From positions 1 to 50,605 of the forward strand of contig JAFTFA010000089.1 in assembly GCA_017449785.1 (NCBI GenBank): a stretch of DNA of 50,605 bases. The letters are read 5' to 3'. This document shows positions 1 through 6,727 of this stretch, piece by piece; the stretch's first letter is position 1; each line of letters begins with the position of its first letter. Below the pieces are notes generated by a model. That model had not been told where the DNA came from, made no database searches, and was given only the letters and a program-made list of their open reading frames with translations. The translations under genes were made by a program, and so were the position numbers. This DNA comes from Muribaculaceae bacterium (lineage in GTDB: Bacteria; Bacteroidota; Bacteroidia; Bacteroidales; Muribaculaceae).

Positions 1-879
1 AACGACTTTGTTCTCCTCACGCAAATAAACAGGCACGCTATCACAATCTTCATTAATGTCTTGACCGCTATATAAATGTAGCGGTTTATAACTCTTTCCA
101 TTGATTATGGTATCTCCCTTTAGTTCAAGCGTATAATAGTGCATCCCGTATGGGATGAAATGGCCATCAAAATCAGGTGACTCAGTTACATGAGTAGGAT
201 TGTCATAGTAGCACACCCACTTCACGCCCTCGCGCACGAAGGGGACGTACTCATAGCTATCCTCGTTATCAGGAGTTTCTGTGGTTGCATCGGCGATGAT
301 GTGAACGAATTTTTTCCAAACGGGTGCATTGCGATAGCTCTCCACGGCGCTTGCGGGAACATGCAAGGTGGCATTCTGGTAGTGAGGACTGTCAAAGCAA
401 TTCTCATAATACATCGCTGGTGGCGTTGTTGAGGTACAAGTGATGGTCGTCAATGCACGGCACTCGGCGAAGGCATTATTTTCAATGGTAACCGTGGGGG
501 AGAGAAGATTGACGCTGGTCAGGCTCGTACACAGGTAGAAAGCACAATCCTTGATGGTGGTGATGGATTCGGGAATCGTGATGCTCGTCAATCCCTGGCA
601 GTAGTTGAACGCATAATAGTCAATGGTCGTGACGGGGTAGGTCACGTCCCGATAGGTGACCTGTGCCGGGATCACCACGTCGCCATGATAATCACTAAGG
701 TGCATGCCGCTACTGTACTGCTGAAAGGTGACACAGGCTTCATTGTCCACAATCTTATAATAGATGCCATCCACCGCAAACTCATAGTTGGTGTAGCCGT
801 ATGGGGGCAGGGCAACTGCGGTTACCGGCAGCAAGAGTGCCAGCATCAGGGTCATCATCAGTTTGTTTTTCGTTTTCAT
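1..879 (-). CDS. BspA-like leucine-rich-repeat secreted protein (3' part beyond window)
   Basis: An open minus-strand frame runs from ATG at 879 to the window edge (293 codons, no stop), so the C-terminus is missing. The first 24 residues look like a signal peptide (MKTKNK, then a hydrophobic stretch ending PVTAVA). Residues about 75-160 hold BspA-type LRR_5 repeats with the usual phrases AFNYCQGLTSITIPESIT and NAFAECRALTTITC, followed by a typical repeat-array end (LHVPASAVESYRNAPVWKKF). In Bacteroidales this family is secreted or surface-exposed and often adhesive; the specific ligand cannot be read here. From about residue 210 the sequence is no longer LRR. Whether a sorting domain follows is unknown because of truncation. 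Confidence 0.85.
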   Translation of the reverse strand, partial: MKTKNKLMMTLMLALLLPVTAVALPPYGYTNYEFAVDGIYYKIVDNEACVTFQQYSSGMHLSDYHGDVVIPAQVTYRDVTYPVTTIDYYAFNYCQGLTSITIPESITTIKDCAFYLCTSLTSVNLLSPTVTIENNAFAECRALTTITCTSTTPPAMYYENCFDSPHYQNATLHVPASAVESYRNAPVWKKFVHIIADATTETPDNEDSYEYVPFVREGVKWVCYYDNPTHVTESPDFDGHFIPYGMHYYTLELKGDTIINGKSYKPLHLYSGQDINEDCDSVPVYLREENKVV

Positions 880-923
880 AATGCTATATTTTTTGGTGAA
901 TAATCGCGGTAAGATTTCACTTG

Positions 924-931
924 CAAAGTTA
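924..931 (-). promoter_or_regulatory. Candidate -7 box for the BspA-like gene
   Basis: The minus strand reads TAACTTTG, matching the Bacteroidota TAnnTTTG box, about 45 bp before the ATG at 879. No well-spaced TTG is obvious upstream, so support is moderate. Confidence 0.45.
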
Positions 932-1061
932 TAACGAATTTATCAAAAAAGTGCCTCATTCCAATCTCATTTTTAAAAATGTAAACGGCTGATAATTCGG
1001 CATCTAAAAAATAAAAATCTCATTTTTTGCTCATGGGAGAAAAACTATGGCCTCAATGTGC

Positions 1062-1069
1062 TAATTTTG
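1062..1069 (+). promoter_or_regulatory. Candidate -7 box for the TPR regulator
   Basis: TAATTTTG on the plus strand fits TAnnTTTG and lies about 60 bp before the ATG at 1131. No convincing upstream TTG at the usual spacing was seen. Confidence 0.4.
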
Positions 1070-1130
1070 TACCATGTTTTTACCGTTATTGTGGAATCAA
1101 GTGAACCTTGACGCCACCACCTCTTGAAAA

Positions 1131-2858
1131 ATGATACACAACAATAATATGCTGATCGTGCTCGTGGCCATCTTCTCCCTGCTGGCCACGGGCTGCACCC
1201 GCAACAACAGCGCCACCATGCAGGAGTTGTCCCGCATCGACTCAATGGTCTATCACCAGCAGGAGAAAGAGGCCCTGCCCCTGTTGCAGCAGATGGCCAC
1301 CGACCACATGGGCAAGCAGGAACGGGCCTACCATGCCGTGCTGCTGACCATGGCCATGTACAAGAACTACATCCCGTGCCGCAGCGATTCGGCCATCAAC
1401 GAGGCCGTCGGCTACTACAGGCACTCGGGTGACGACTTGAAGTACTTGAAGGCCCTCATCGCCCAGGGCTGTGCCGGCGAGGACATGGGCCACCTGGAGC
1501 AAGCCGTCGGCAGCTACCATCAGGCCGAGGCCTTGCCGCTGTCCACCGACAGCTCGATGATCGCCTATGCCAAGTTGAGGCTGGGTGCCCTCTACCAGTC
1601 CCAGGTCGTGGGTACCACCACCATCGCCCTGCAGAAGTACCGGGAAGCCATGCCGATCTATCAGGCCCTGGGCGACAGGCACTACGAGCTGGTGTGCCTC
1701 ACCAGCATCGGCGGCATCTACCGCAACCTCGACGAGAAGCATGACTCGGCTGTGGTCTGCATGAAGGCCGCCATCAAGCTGGCCCAGGAGCTGGGCGACC
1801 AGTACCACCTGTTTGCCAATCGCTACCTCTTGTCGGAGCATTACCTGGTGAAGGAGCACAATTACTTGATGAGCAAGGAATATGCCTTGCAGGCCATCTC
1901 GGCCGACGCGTCGATTATCGACCACCCACGGGCCCATTATCGGCTCGCCTCGTCCTACATGATGCTGGGGCGGCCCGACTCGGCCATCTATTACCTGAAG
2001 CGCGCCCCCCAAGCCGCCACAGCAATGGACAGTGTCGCCTATTTCCAGCTCATGTCAGAACTGGAGCACAGCTACTGGAAAAACGAGGAAAAATCCAAGG
2101 ACTACCTGCAGTCGGCCCACGCCATCGCCGACTCGATGGCCATCAATGGACTGAATTACAGGCTGCGGGCCGTCGAGAAGAAATATGATGTGCAGTTGGC
2201 CGAGTTGAACCAGGTGAAGAATGAATCGCGGTTGAGAGGGACCATGTTGCTGGTGGCCTTGCTGGCCCTGGCCCTGACGGCGGCGGCATTCCTGGTGTGG
2301 CGGTACAGGAATCAGTTGAAGATGAGGCAGCACGAGGTGGAGATGCTGAAAAGCGACCTGGACGGCTCGCTGGCGAGCCTCAAGCAGATGCAGGCACGGC
2401 TTGACTCCCGCGAGCAGAAGGATGCCGGGAAGAAACAGCTGAGCGACGAGTTGCGTGCCATCATCAGCCAGCAGATTGACACCGTGCAGCAGTTGATGGC
2501 GTGGTCCTATCAGTATGACAGTGACAAGTTTGCAGCGAAGTTCAAGGAAATGATGACCCTGGGCGGGACGGGCAACGACACCAACTACTGGTCCAACTTG
2601 CATGCCCTGGTCAACGACCTGCACGACAACGTGCTGGTCAAGGCCCAGGAGCAGGCCGGCGGCACGCTCAACGAGAGCGAACTGAACATGCTGGCCCTGT
2701 ACTGCTGCGGCTTCTCGCGCACGGTGGTCATGGTGACCATGGGCTACAAGAGCATCGGCACCGTCTATAACAAGAAGATGCAGATCGCCAAGAAACTGCA
2801 CGTCGCCGACCTCGACAACTTCGTGGGGCACGGTGAGGGTCCCTTTGTCACAAATTGA
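1131..2858 (+). CDS. Membrane-spanning TPR-domain putative transcriptional regulator
   Basis: 575 aa. The N-terminus is hydrophobic and carries a lipobox-like LATGC (Cys22). Residues about 40-340 are tetratricopeptide-type helical repeats. A transmembrane helix lies at about 371-395 (MLLVALLALALTAAAFLVW), followed by a charged coiled coil to about 440. The C-terminus (about 515-560, LNMLALYCCGFS...MGYKSIGTVYNKK) resembles the LuxR-like helix-turn-helix of Bacteroidota one-component regulators with extracytoplasmic TPRs. The inferred topology is TPR sensor outside, DNA-binding domain inside. The gene stands alone and diverges from the BspA-like gene, which is a plausible but unproven target. 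The ATG at 1149 is an alternative start that would shorten the n-region. Confidence 0.75.
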   Translation: MIHNNNMLIVLVAIFSLLATGCTRNNSATMQELSRIDSMVYHQQEKEALPLLQQMATDHMGKQERAYHAVLLTMAMYKNYIPCRSDSAINEAVGYYRHSGDDLKYLKALIAQGCAGEDMGHLEQAVGSYHQAEALPLSTDSSMIAYAKLRLGALYQSQVVGTTTIALQKYREAMPIYQALGDRHYELVCLTSIGGIYRNLDEKHDSAVVCMKAAIKLAQELGDQYHLFANRYLLSEHYLVKEHNYLMSKEYALQAISADASIIDHPRAHYRLASSYMMLGRPDSAIYYLKRAPQAATAMDSVAYFQLMSELEHSYWKNEEKSKDYLQSAHAIADSMAINGLNYRLRAVEKKYDVQLAELNQVKNESRLRGTMLLVALLALALTAAAFLVWRYRNQLKMRQHEVEMLKSDLDGSLASLKQMQARLDSREQKDAGKKQLSDELRAIISQQIDTVQQLMAWSYQYDSDKFAAKFKEMMTLGGTGNDTNYWSNLHALVNDLHDNVLVKAQEQAGGTLNESELNMLALYCCGFSRTVVMVTMGYKSIGTVYNKKMQIAKKLHVADLDNFVGHGEGPFVTN

Positions 2859-3031
2859 ATCGAGCTTCGCTCGAGAAATTAAAATTATAAATAAAAAAGG
2901 TAACGATATAACAGTTGACCCTGCATTGAAACGTTTCTACATCAAACCGTGCTAACGCACGGGAAATTAAAAGAAAATTAAATTTTAAAATTATTTTTGT
3001 TTAATTTGGCTTCGCCGAGCTAAAGGTTCCC
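2859..3031. repeat. Intergenic hairpins each followed by GAAATTAAAA
   Basis: Two short hairpins, TCGAGC-TTC-GCTCGA at 2860-2874 and CCGTGC-TAAC-GCACGG at 2947-2962, are each followed at once by an A-rich string containing GAAATTAAAA. A third weak GGCTTCGCC hairpin lies near 3008. The first sits just after the TPR gene stop and may aid termination, but it lacks a U-run. No gene is seen here. Confidence 0.5.
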
Positions 3032-3076
3032 GGCCGACAGGGCGATTAAGAGCCAGCAACTGAATGACGACACAGC
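3032..3076 (+). repeat. Dispersed intergenic repeat, copy 1
   Basis: This copy has GGCCGACAGGGCGATTAAGA then GCCAGCAACTGAATGACGAC then ACAGC. It shares the core GCAACtGAATGAtGACACA with copies at 4523-4559 (opposite strand), 16804-16841 and 18909-18945. All lie between genes. Confidence 0.65.
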
Positions 3077-3078
3077 TT

Positions 3079-3615
3079 CTACGGTAGGGTGGAGAGGATG
3101 TTGAGCAGGTCGGTGGCGGTGCGGGCGACGTGGGTGCGGGCGAGGTTCTTGCCGCGGGCAAAGGGGGTGCGGGTCATGTCGGCGAGTTGCCGGATGGTGG
3201 CGTCGTACAGGCCGTCGATGTTGGCGACGATGACGGGGCGCGGGTCGTCGTTGCCGATGGTCATCACGGCGAGGGTGGACATCCACTCGTCGAGGGTGCC
3301 GATGCCGCCGGGCATAACAACAAACACGTCGCCATGCTCAATCATGTATTGCTTGCGGTCGCCCAGGTTGGCGGTGTGTACCGCGTCGTCGCACACGGGG
3401 TCGAGCCGGTGCCTGAACATCTCGGGGATGACGCCCGTGACATGGCCGCCCGCGTCGTGGACGGCACTGGCGGTGATGTGCATCAGGCCGGCGTTGGAGC
3501 CGCCATAGAGCAGCGTGTGGCCGTGCTGGCCGATCCAGGTGCCCAACTCGCGGGCCAACTGCTGGTATTTTTCTTCCAGTCCGTCTTGGGAACTGCAATA
3601 GACGACGATGTTCAT
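3079..3615 (-). CDS. LOG-family Rossmann-fold protein (TIGR00730; cytokinin riboside 5'-monophosphate phosphoribohydrolase-like)
   Basis: 178 aa, normal length for the family. It shows the nucleotide-binding GGSNAGLM near residue 38 and the hallmark PGGIGTLDE (PGGxGTxxE) near 104, with an upstream region EMFRHRLD. The family hydrolyses N6-modified or ordinary nucleoside 5'-monophosphates to free base and ribose 5-phosphate in the cytoplasm; the bacterial in vivo substrate is usually unknown. It is the last gene of the minus-strand run, 75 bp after birA, and the gap is filled by a heptamer-repeat array. The ATG at 3615 gives the usual N-terminus MNIVVYCSS. Confidence 0.88.
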   Translation of the reverse strand: MNIVVYCSSQDGLEEKYQQLARELGTWIGQHGHTLLYGGSNAGLMHITASAVHDAGGHVTGVIPEMFRHRLDPVCDDAVHTANLGDRKQYMIEHGDVFVVMPGGIGTLDEWMSTLAVMTIGNDDPRPVIVANIDGLYDATIRQLADMTRTPFARGKNLARTHVARTATDLLNILSTLP

Positions 3616-3620
3616 GATTG

Positions 3621-3676
3621 AGTTTTAAGTTGTAAGTTTTAAGTTGTAAGTTTTTAGTTTTAAGTTGTTAGTTTTT
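3621..3676. repeat. Heptamer tandem-repeat array (LOG gene upstream)
   Basis: About eight degenerate 7-bp units (plus strand AGTTTTA / AGTTGTA) fill the birA-LOG gene gap and end 5 bp before the LOG ATG. The same unit recurs in the next two gaps of this gene run. Confidence 0.75.
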
Positions 3677-3690
3677 CTCGCTCATCACAC

Positions 3691-4443
3691 CTAGAGGATG
3701 ACGCCGTCAATGATGTGCTTGACTTCCTTGAAGAGGTAGTCGTGGGTGGTGCCGTCCTCGTGCTGGAGGGTGAGGGTGCCGTCGGGGGCGATGCCTGTCA
3801 CGTTGGCCATGAAGCGGTGACCCGACGCGTCCTCAAAGGGGTGCAAATTGCCGTCGTTGCGGTAGAGGGCTGCCATGTATTGCCGGTGAAGGCTCTCGCG
3901 GGCGCTGTCGTCGCCGAGCGCATCGACCAGTTGCTCGATGCGCGAGCAGACGCGCTTCAAGATCGCCATCAGGTCGTGCTCGTGGCCGGTGATGCCCTTG
4001 AGGGACACGGGATTGGGGGCGTCGCTCAGGAATCGCTCCTGGTTGATGTTGATGCCGATGCCGATGACGCTGTGGGCGATGTCGGTGCCGTCAAGGGAAC
4101 TCTCGATCAACATGCCGCAGGCCTTCTTGTCGCGCCAGTAGACGTCGTTGGGCCACTTGACGGTGAACTGGTCGCCCGCCTCGGCCGAGAGGGCCTCGAC
4201 GACGGCCAGCGCCGCCGCTTCGCTCAGGTAGAACTGGTCACGCGCCTTGACGGGCGGACGCTTGAGCAGCATCGAGAAGGTGAGGTTCTTGCCGTCCTCG
4301 CTCTCCCAGGAGTTGCCCTTCTGGCCACGCCCGGCAGTCTGGCTGGGGGTATAAATGACCGTACCGCCCGGCAGCGTCGCTGCCAAGCGGGACAGGTAGG
4401 TGTTGGTGCTCGCCGTCTGGCTGACCTTGATGTAGTGTGGCAT
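3691..4443 (-). CDS. birA: Biotin--[acetyl-CoA-carboxylase] ligase
   Basis: 250 aa. It attaches biotin via biotinyl-AMP to the carrier domain of biotin-dependent carboxylases. Seen motifs are GRGQKGNSWES (biotin/ATP loop, near residue 39), KWPNDVYW with the conserved Lys near 100, and GIGININ near 125, followed by a short C-terminal domain. There is no N-terminal helix-turn-helix, so this is the monofunctional (group I) type and should not act as the biotin repressor. It starts at the ATG at 4443, giving MPHYIKVSQTASTN, the usual family start. The neighbours tsaE and the LOG gene are functionally unrelated housekeeping genes. Confidence 0.93.
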   Translation of the reverse strand: MPHYIKVSQTASTNTYLSRLAATLPGGTVIYTPSQTAGRGQKGNSWESEDGKNLTFSMLLKRPPVKARDQFYLSEAAALAVVEALSAEAGDQFTVKWPNDVYWRDKKACGMLIESSLDGTDIAHSVIGIGININQERFLSDAPNPVSLKGITGHEHDLMAILKRVCSRIEQLVDALGDDSARESLHRQYMAALYRNDGNLHPFEDASGHRFMANVTGIAPDGTLTLQHEDGTTHDYLFKEVKHIIDGVIL

Positions 4444-4488
4444 TTAAGTTTTAAGTTTTTAGTTGTAAGTTGTAAGTTTTAAGTTGTT
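4444..4488. repeat. Heptamer tandem-repeat array (birA upstream)
   Basis: Units of the same AAGTTTT/AAGTTGT type as at 3621-3676 begin directly at the birA start codon and extend about 45 bp upstream of it. Confidence 0.75.
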
Positions 4489-4522
4489 GGGCCTTGGTTT
4501 TAGGTGATCTTATTCAAGTGAG

Positions 4523-4559
4523 GCTGTGTCATCATACTGGTGCTGGCTTCTGATCGGCC
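4523..4559 (-). repeat. Dispersed intergenic repeat, copy 2 (inverted)
   Basis: The minus strand reads GGCCGATCAGAAGCCAGCAC then CAGTATGATGACACAGC. It aligns with the copies at 3032, 16804 and 18909, in the opposite orientation to these. Confidence 0.6.
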
Positions 4560-4568
4560 TGAACCCTT

Positions 4569-4599
4569 CTCTACACCCTACACTCTACACCCTACACCT
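4569..4599. repeat. GTGTAGG/GTGTAGA heptamer array
   Basis: The minus strand shows four 7-bp units alternating GTGTAGG and GTGTAGA. They directly abut the palindrome at 4600-4635. The same hairpin-plus-tandem-repeat arrangement is seen at 24978-25036 and 45143-45212. Confidence 0.7.
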
Positions 4600-4635
4600 C
4601 AAGTTTTTAAAGTGGCTTGCCACTTTAAAAACTTG
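4600..4635. terminator. 16-bp perfect palindrome between tsaE and birA
   Basis: The arms CAAGTTTTTAAAGTGG (4600-4615) and CCACTTTAAAAACTTG (4620-4635) pair perfectly around a CTTG loop, starting 2 bp after the tsaE stop. It may work as a terminator or mRNA 3'-end stabiliser. No long U-run follows, and the likeness to 24978-25016 suggests a mobile palindromic repeat. Confidence 0.6.
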
Positions 4636-4637
4636 AA

Positions 4638-5078
4638 TTAAAGACTGGGGAAGGTCATCCTTAACGTGCGGCTATTGTCGTCGTTGACGGTGATGTCCAC
4701 GCGCACGGTGTCGTCGGGCAGCAGGCCGTCGATGCGCTCGGGCCACTCGATGAAGCACAGGGCTCCGCTGTCAAAGTAGTCCTCGGCACCCAGGTCCACG
4801 GCTTCTTCCTCCTTCTCGAGACGGTAGCAGTCGAAGTGGTAGATCAGTTCGGCGGTGGTGTCGCTGCGGTACTCGTTGATGATGGCAAACGAGGGCGAAT
4901 TGGTCATGTCGCTCTCCACACCCAGCTGCTTGCACAGCGCGTTGATAAAGGTGGTCTTGCCGGCCCCCATCTCGCCATAGAAGGCATAGACCGTCAAGTC
5001 GCCCATCTCGGTCATGAACTTGTAGGCGGCATCGTCGATGGCCTCCAGATTGGGGATTGGTATCTCAATGATTTTCAT
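4638..5078 (-). CDS. tsaE: tRNA threonylcarbamoyladenosine biosynthesis ATPase TsaE
   Basis: 146 aa. TsaE is the ATPase partner of TsaB-TsaD in making t6A37 on ANN-decoding tRNAs. The P-loop GEMGAGKTT is at residues 35-43, followed by [10 protein letters not shown] (switch-like region) and the family motif FIEWPERI near the C-terminus. Length is typical. It follows porX with a 66-bp gap that holds a heptamer-repeat array. The ATG at 5078 gives MKIIEIPI, with the P-loop at the usual distance. Confidence 0.92.
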   Translation of the reverse strand: MKIIEIPIPNLEAIDDAAYKFMTEMGDLTVYAFYGEMGAGKTTFINALCKQLGVESDMTNSPSFAIINEYRSDTTAELIYHFDCYRLEKEEEAVDLGAEDYFDSGALCFIEWPERIDGLLPDDTVRVDITVNDDNSRTLRMTFPSL

Positions 5079-5080
5079 AT

Positions 5081-5125
5081 TTAGATTTTAGTTGTAAGTT
5101 TTTAGTTTTTAATTTTTAGTTTTTG
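5081..5125. repeat. Heptamer tandem-repeat array (tsaE upstream)
   Basis: Degenerate AGTTGTA/AGTTTTT units occupy most of the porX-tsaE gap, starting 2 bp from the tsaE ATG. This is the third array of the same unit within 1.5 kb. Confidence 0.7.
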
Positions 5126-5144
5126 GTGGATGCTTCACTTCTCC

Positions 5145-6689
5145 CTATTTGGGTGAGAGCGTCACGATGGGCACGAGCATCTCTTCCATCGAGATGCCGC
5201 CGTGCTGGAACGTGTCGTTATAGTAGGAAACGTAGTAGTTGTAGTTGTTGGGATAGGCAAAGAAGTCCCTGTTCATCGCGAAGATATAGGTGCTCGAGAT
5301 GTTGGGGGCGGGCAGACCCACGCGCTTGGGCTGCTTGATTTCATAGACTTGCTTGCCGTTGTAGGTGAGGCTCTTGCCCACCTTGTAGCGCAGGTTGGTG
5401 TTGAGGTTCTTGTCGCCGATGACGTTGATGGGACGATCCACCTTGATGGTGCCGTGGTCGGTGGTGAGCACAATCTTGTAGCCGTTCTCGGCCATGAGCT
5501 TGAAGATGTCGAGCACGTTGGAGTTCTTGAACCAGGACACGGTCACCGAGCGGTAGGCCTCGTCGGTATTGGCCAGCTCGCGTATCATCTTGGACTCGGT
5601 GCGGGCATGCGAGAGCATATCTACAAAGTTGAACACCAGCACGTTGAGCTCATAGTTCTTGAACATGCCGAAGTTCTGCATCAGCTTCTCGCCGGCAGCG
5701 CTGTCGTTCATCTTGCTGTAAGAGAAATGCACCTTGCGGCGGTAGCGGTCGAGCAGCGTCTGGATCAAGGGCGCCTCGTTGAGGTTCTTGCCCTCCTCGC
5801 TCTCCTCATCGACCCAGAGGTCGGGGAACATCTTCTCGATATCGACCGGCATGAGGCCCGAGAAGATGGCATTGCGGGCATACTGTGTGGCCGTGGGCAG
5901 GATGGTGGTGTACAGCTCCTCGCTCTCGACGTTGAAGTAGTCGGCCAGCAAGGGACTCACCATGCGCCACTGGTCGAGCCTGAAGTTGTCGATGACGACA
6001 AAGCACACCTTCTCGCCCTTGTCGAGCAGGGGCAGCACCTTGGTCTTGAACAGCTCGTTGCTGCGCAGCGGGTGCTCGGGTTGAGTCATCCAGTCCTCAT
6101 AGTTGCGCTTGACAAACTTGGCGAAGGCGTTGTTGGCCTCCACCTTCTGCATCCGCAGCAGTTCGTCCATCTTGGTGTCGGTGCTGGACAGGGTGAGTTC
6201 CCACCTGACGAGGGTGGAGTAGAGTTCATACCAGTCGTCGATGGTCTGCGCCGAGTTGATCATCTGGCCGATGCGCATGAATTCCTGCTGGTAGTCGCCG
6301 GTCACCTTCTCGGCGATGAGTTCATCGCTGTGCAGATTCTTCTTGATGGACAGCAGGATCTGCATGGGGTTGACGGGCTTGATCAGGTAGTCGGCAATCT
6401 CGCTGCCGATGGCCTGGTTCATGATGTCTTCCTCCTCGCTCTTGGTGATCATGATGACGGGGACATTGGGCTGCAGGATCTTGATGCGCTGCAGGGCCTC
6501 CAGGCCGCTGATGCCCGGCATGTTCTCGTCCAGGATGATGAGGTTGAAGATCTGGTTGCTCAGCGCGTCGATGGCGTCGCGGCCGTTGGTGACCGTCTCG
6601 ACCTGGTACCCCTTGTTCTCCAGGAACAGGATGTGGGGCTTCAACAGGTCGATTTCGTCGTCGGCCCACAGTATTCTTTCTTTGCTCAT
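5145..6689 (-). CDS. porX: T9SS response regulator PorX (REC + PglZ domains)
   Basis: 514 aa, matching the family. The N-terminal receiver domain has D10/D11, the phospho-acceptor D54 (LIILDENMPG), T82 and K104 (LIKP). A helical linker leads to a PglZ/alkaline-phosphatase-like domain with TQYARNAIF, LTTDHGTIKVDRP and FQHGGISMEE as metal-site regions. In Porphyromonas and Flavobacterium, PorX, paired with PorY, controls T9SS function, and its PglZ domain is a phosphodiesterase active on cyclic oligonucleotides. It lies 38 bp after porW, so the two T9SS genes are adjacent. All key receiver residues are intact. The stop is TAG. Confidence 0.95.
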   Translation of the reverse strand: MSKERILWADDEIDLLKPHILFLENKGYQVETVTNGRDAIDALSNQIFNLIILDENMPGISGLEALQRIKILQPNVPVIMITKSEEEDIMNQAIGSEIADYLIKPVNPMQILLSIKKNLHSDELIAEKVTGDYQQEFMRIGQMINSAQTIDDWYELYSTLVRWELTLSSTDTKMDELLRMQKVEANNAFAKFVKRNYEDWMTQPEHPLRSNELFKTKVLPLLDKGEKVCFVVIDNFRLDQWRMVSPLLADYFNVESEELYTTILPTATQYARNAIFSGLMPVDIEKMFPDLWVDEESEEGKNLNEAPLIQTLLDRYRRKVHFSYSKMNDSAAGEKLMQNFGMFKNYELNVLVFNFVDMLSHARTESKMIRELANTDEAYRSVTVSWFKNSNVLDIFKLMAENGYKIVLTTDHGTIKVDRPINVIGDKNLNTNLRYKVGKSLTYNGKQVYEIKQPKRVGLPAPNISSTYIFAMNRDFFAYPNNYNYYVSYYNDTFQHGGISMEEMLVPIVTLSPK

Positions 6690-6727
6690 ACTCGGTTTGT
6701 TTACCTGTGTTTTATATTAAGTCAGTG

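Noticed and set aside
3621..5125. CRISPR array as explanation for the regularly repeated intergenic strings
   Set aside because: Units are 7 bp and contiguous, without spacers; no cas genes nearby.
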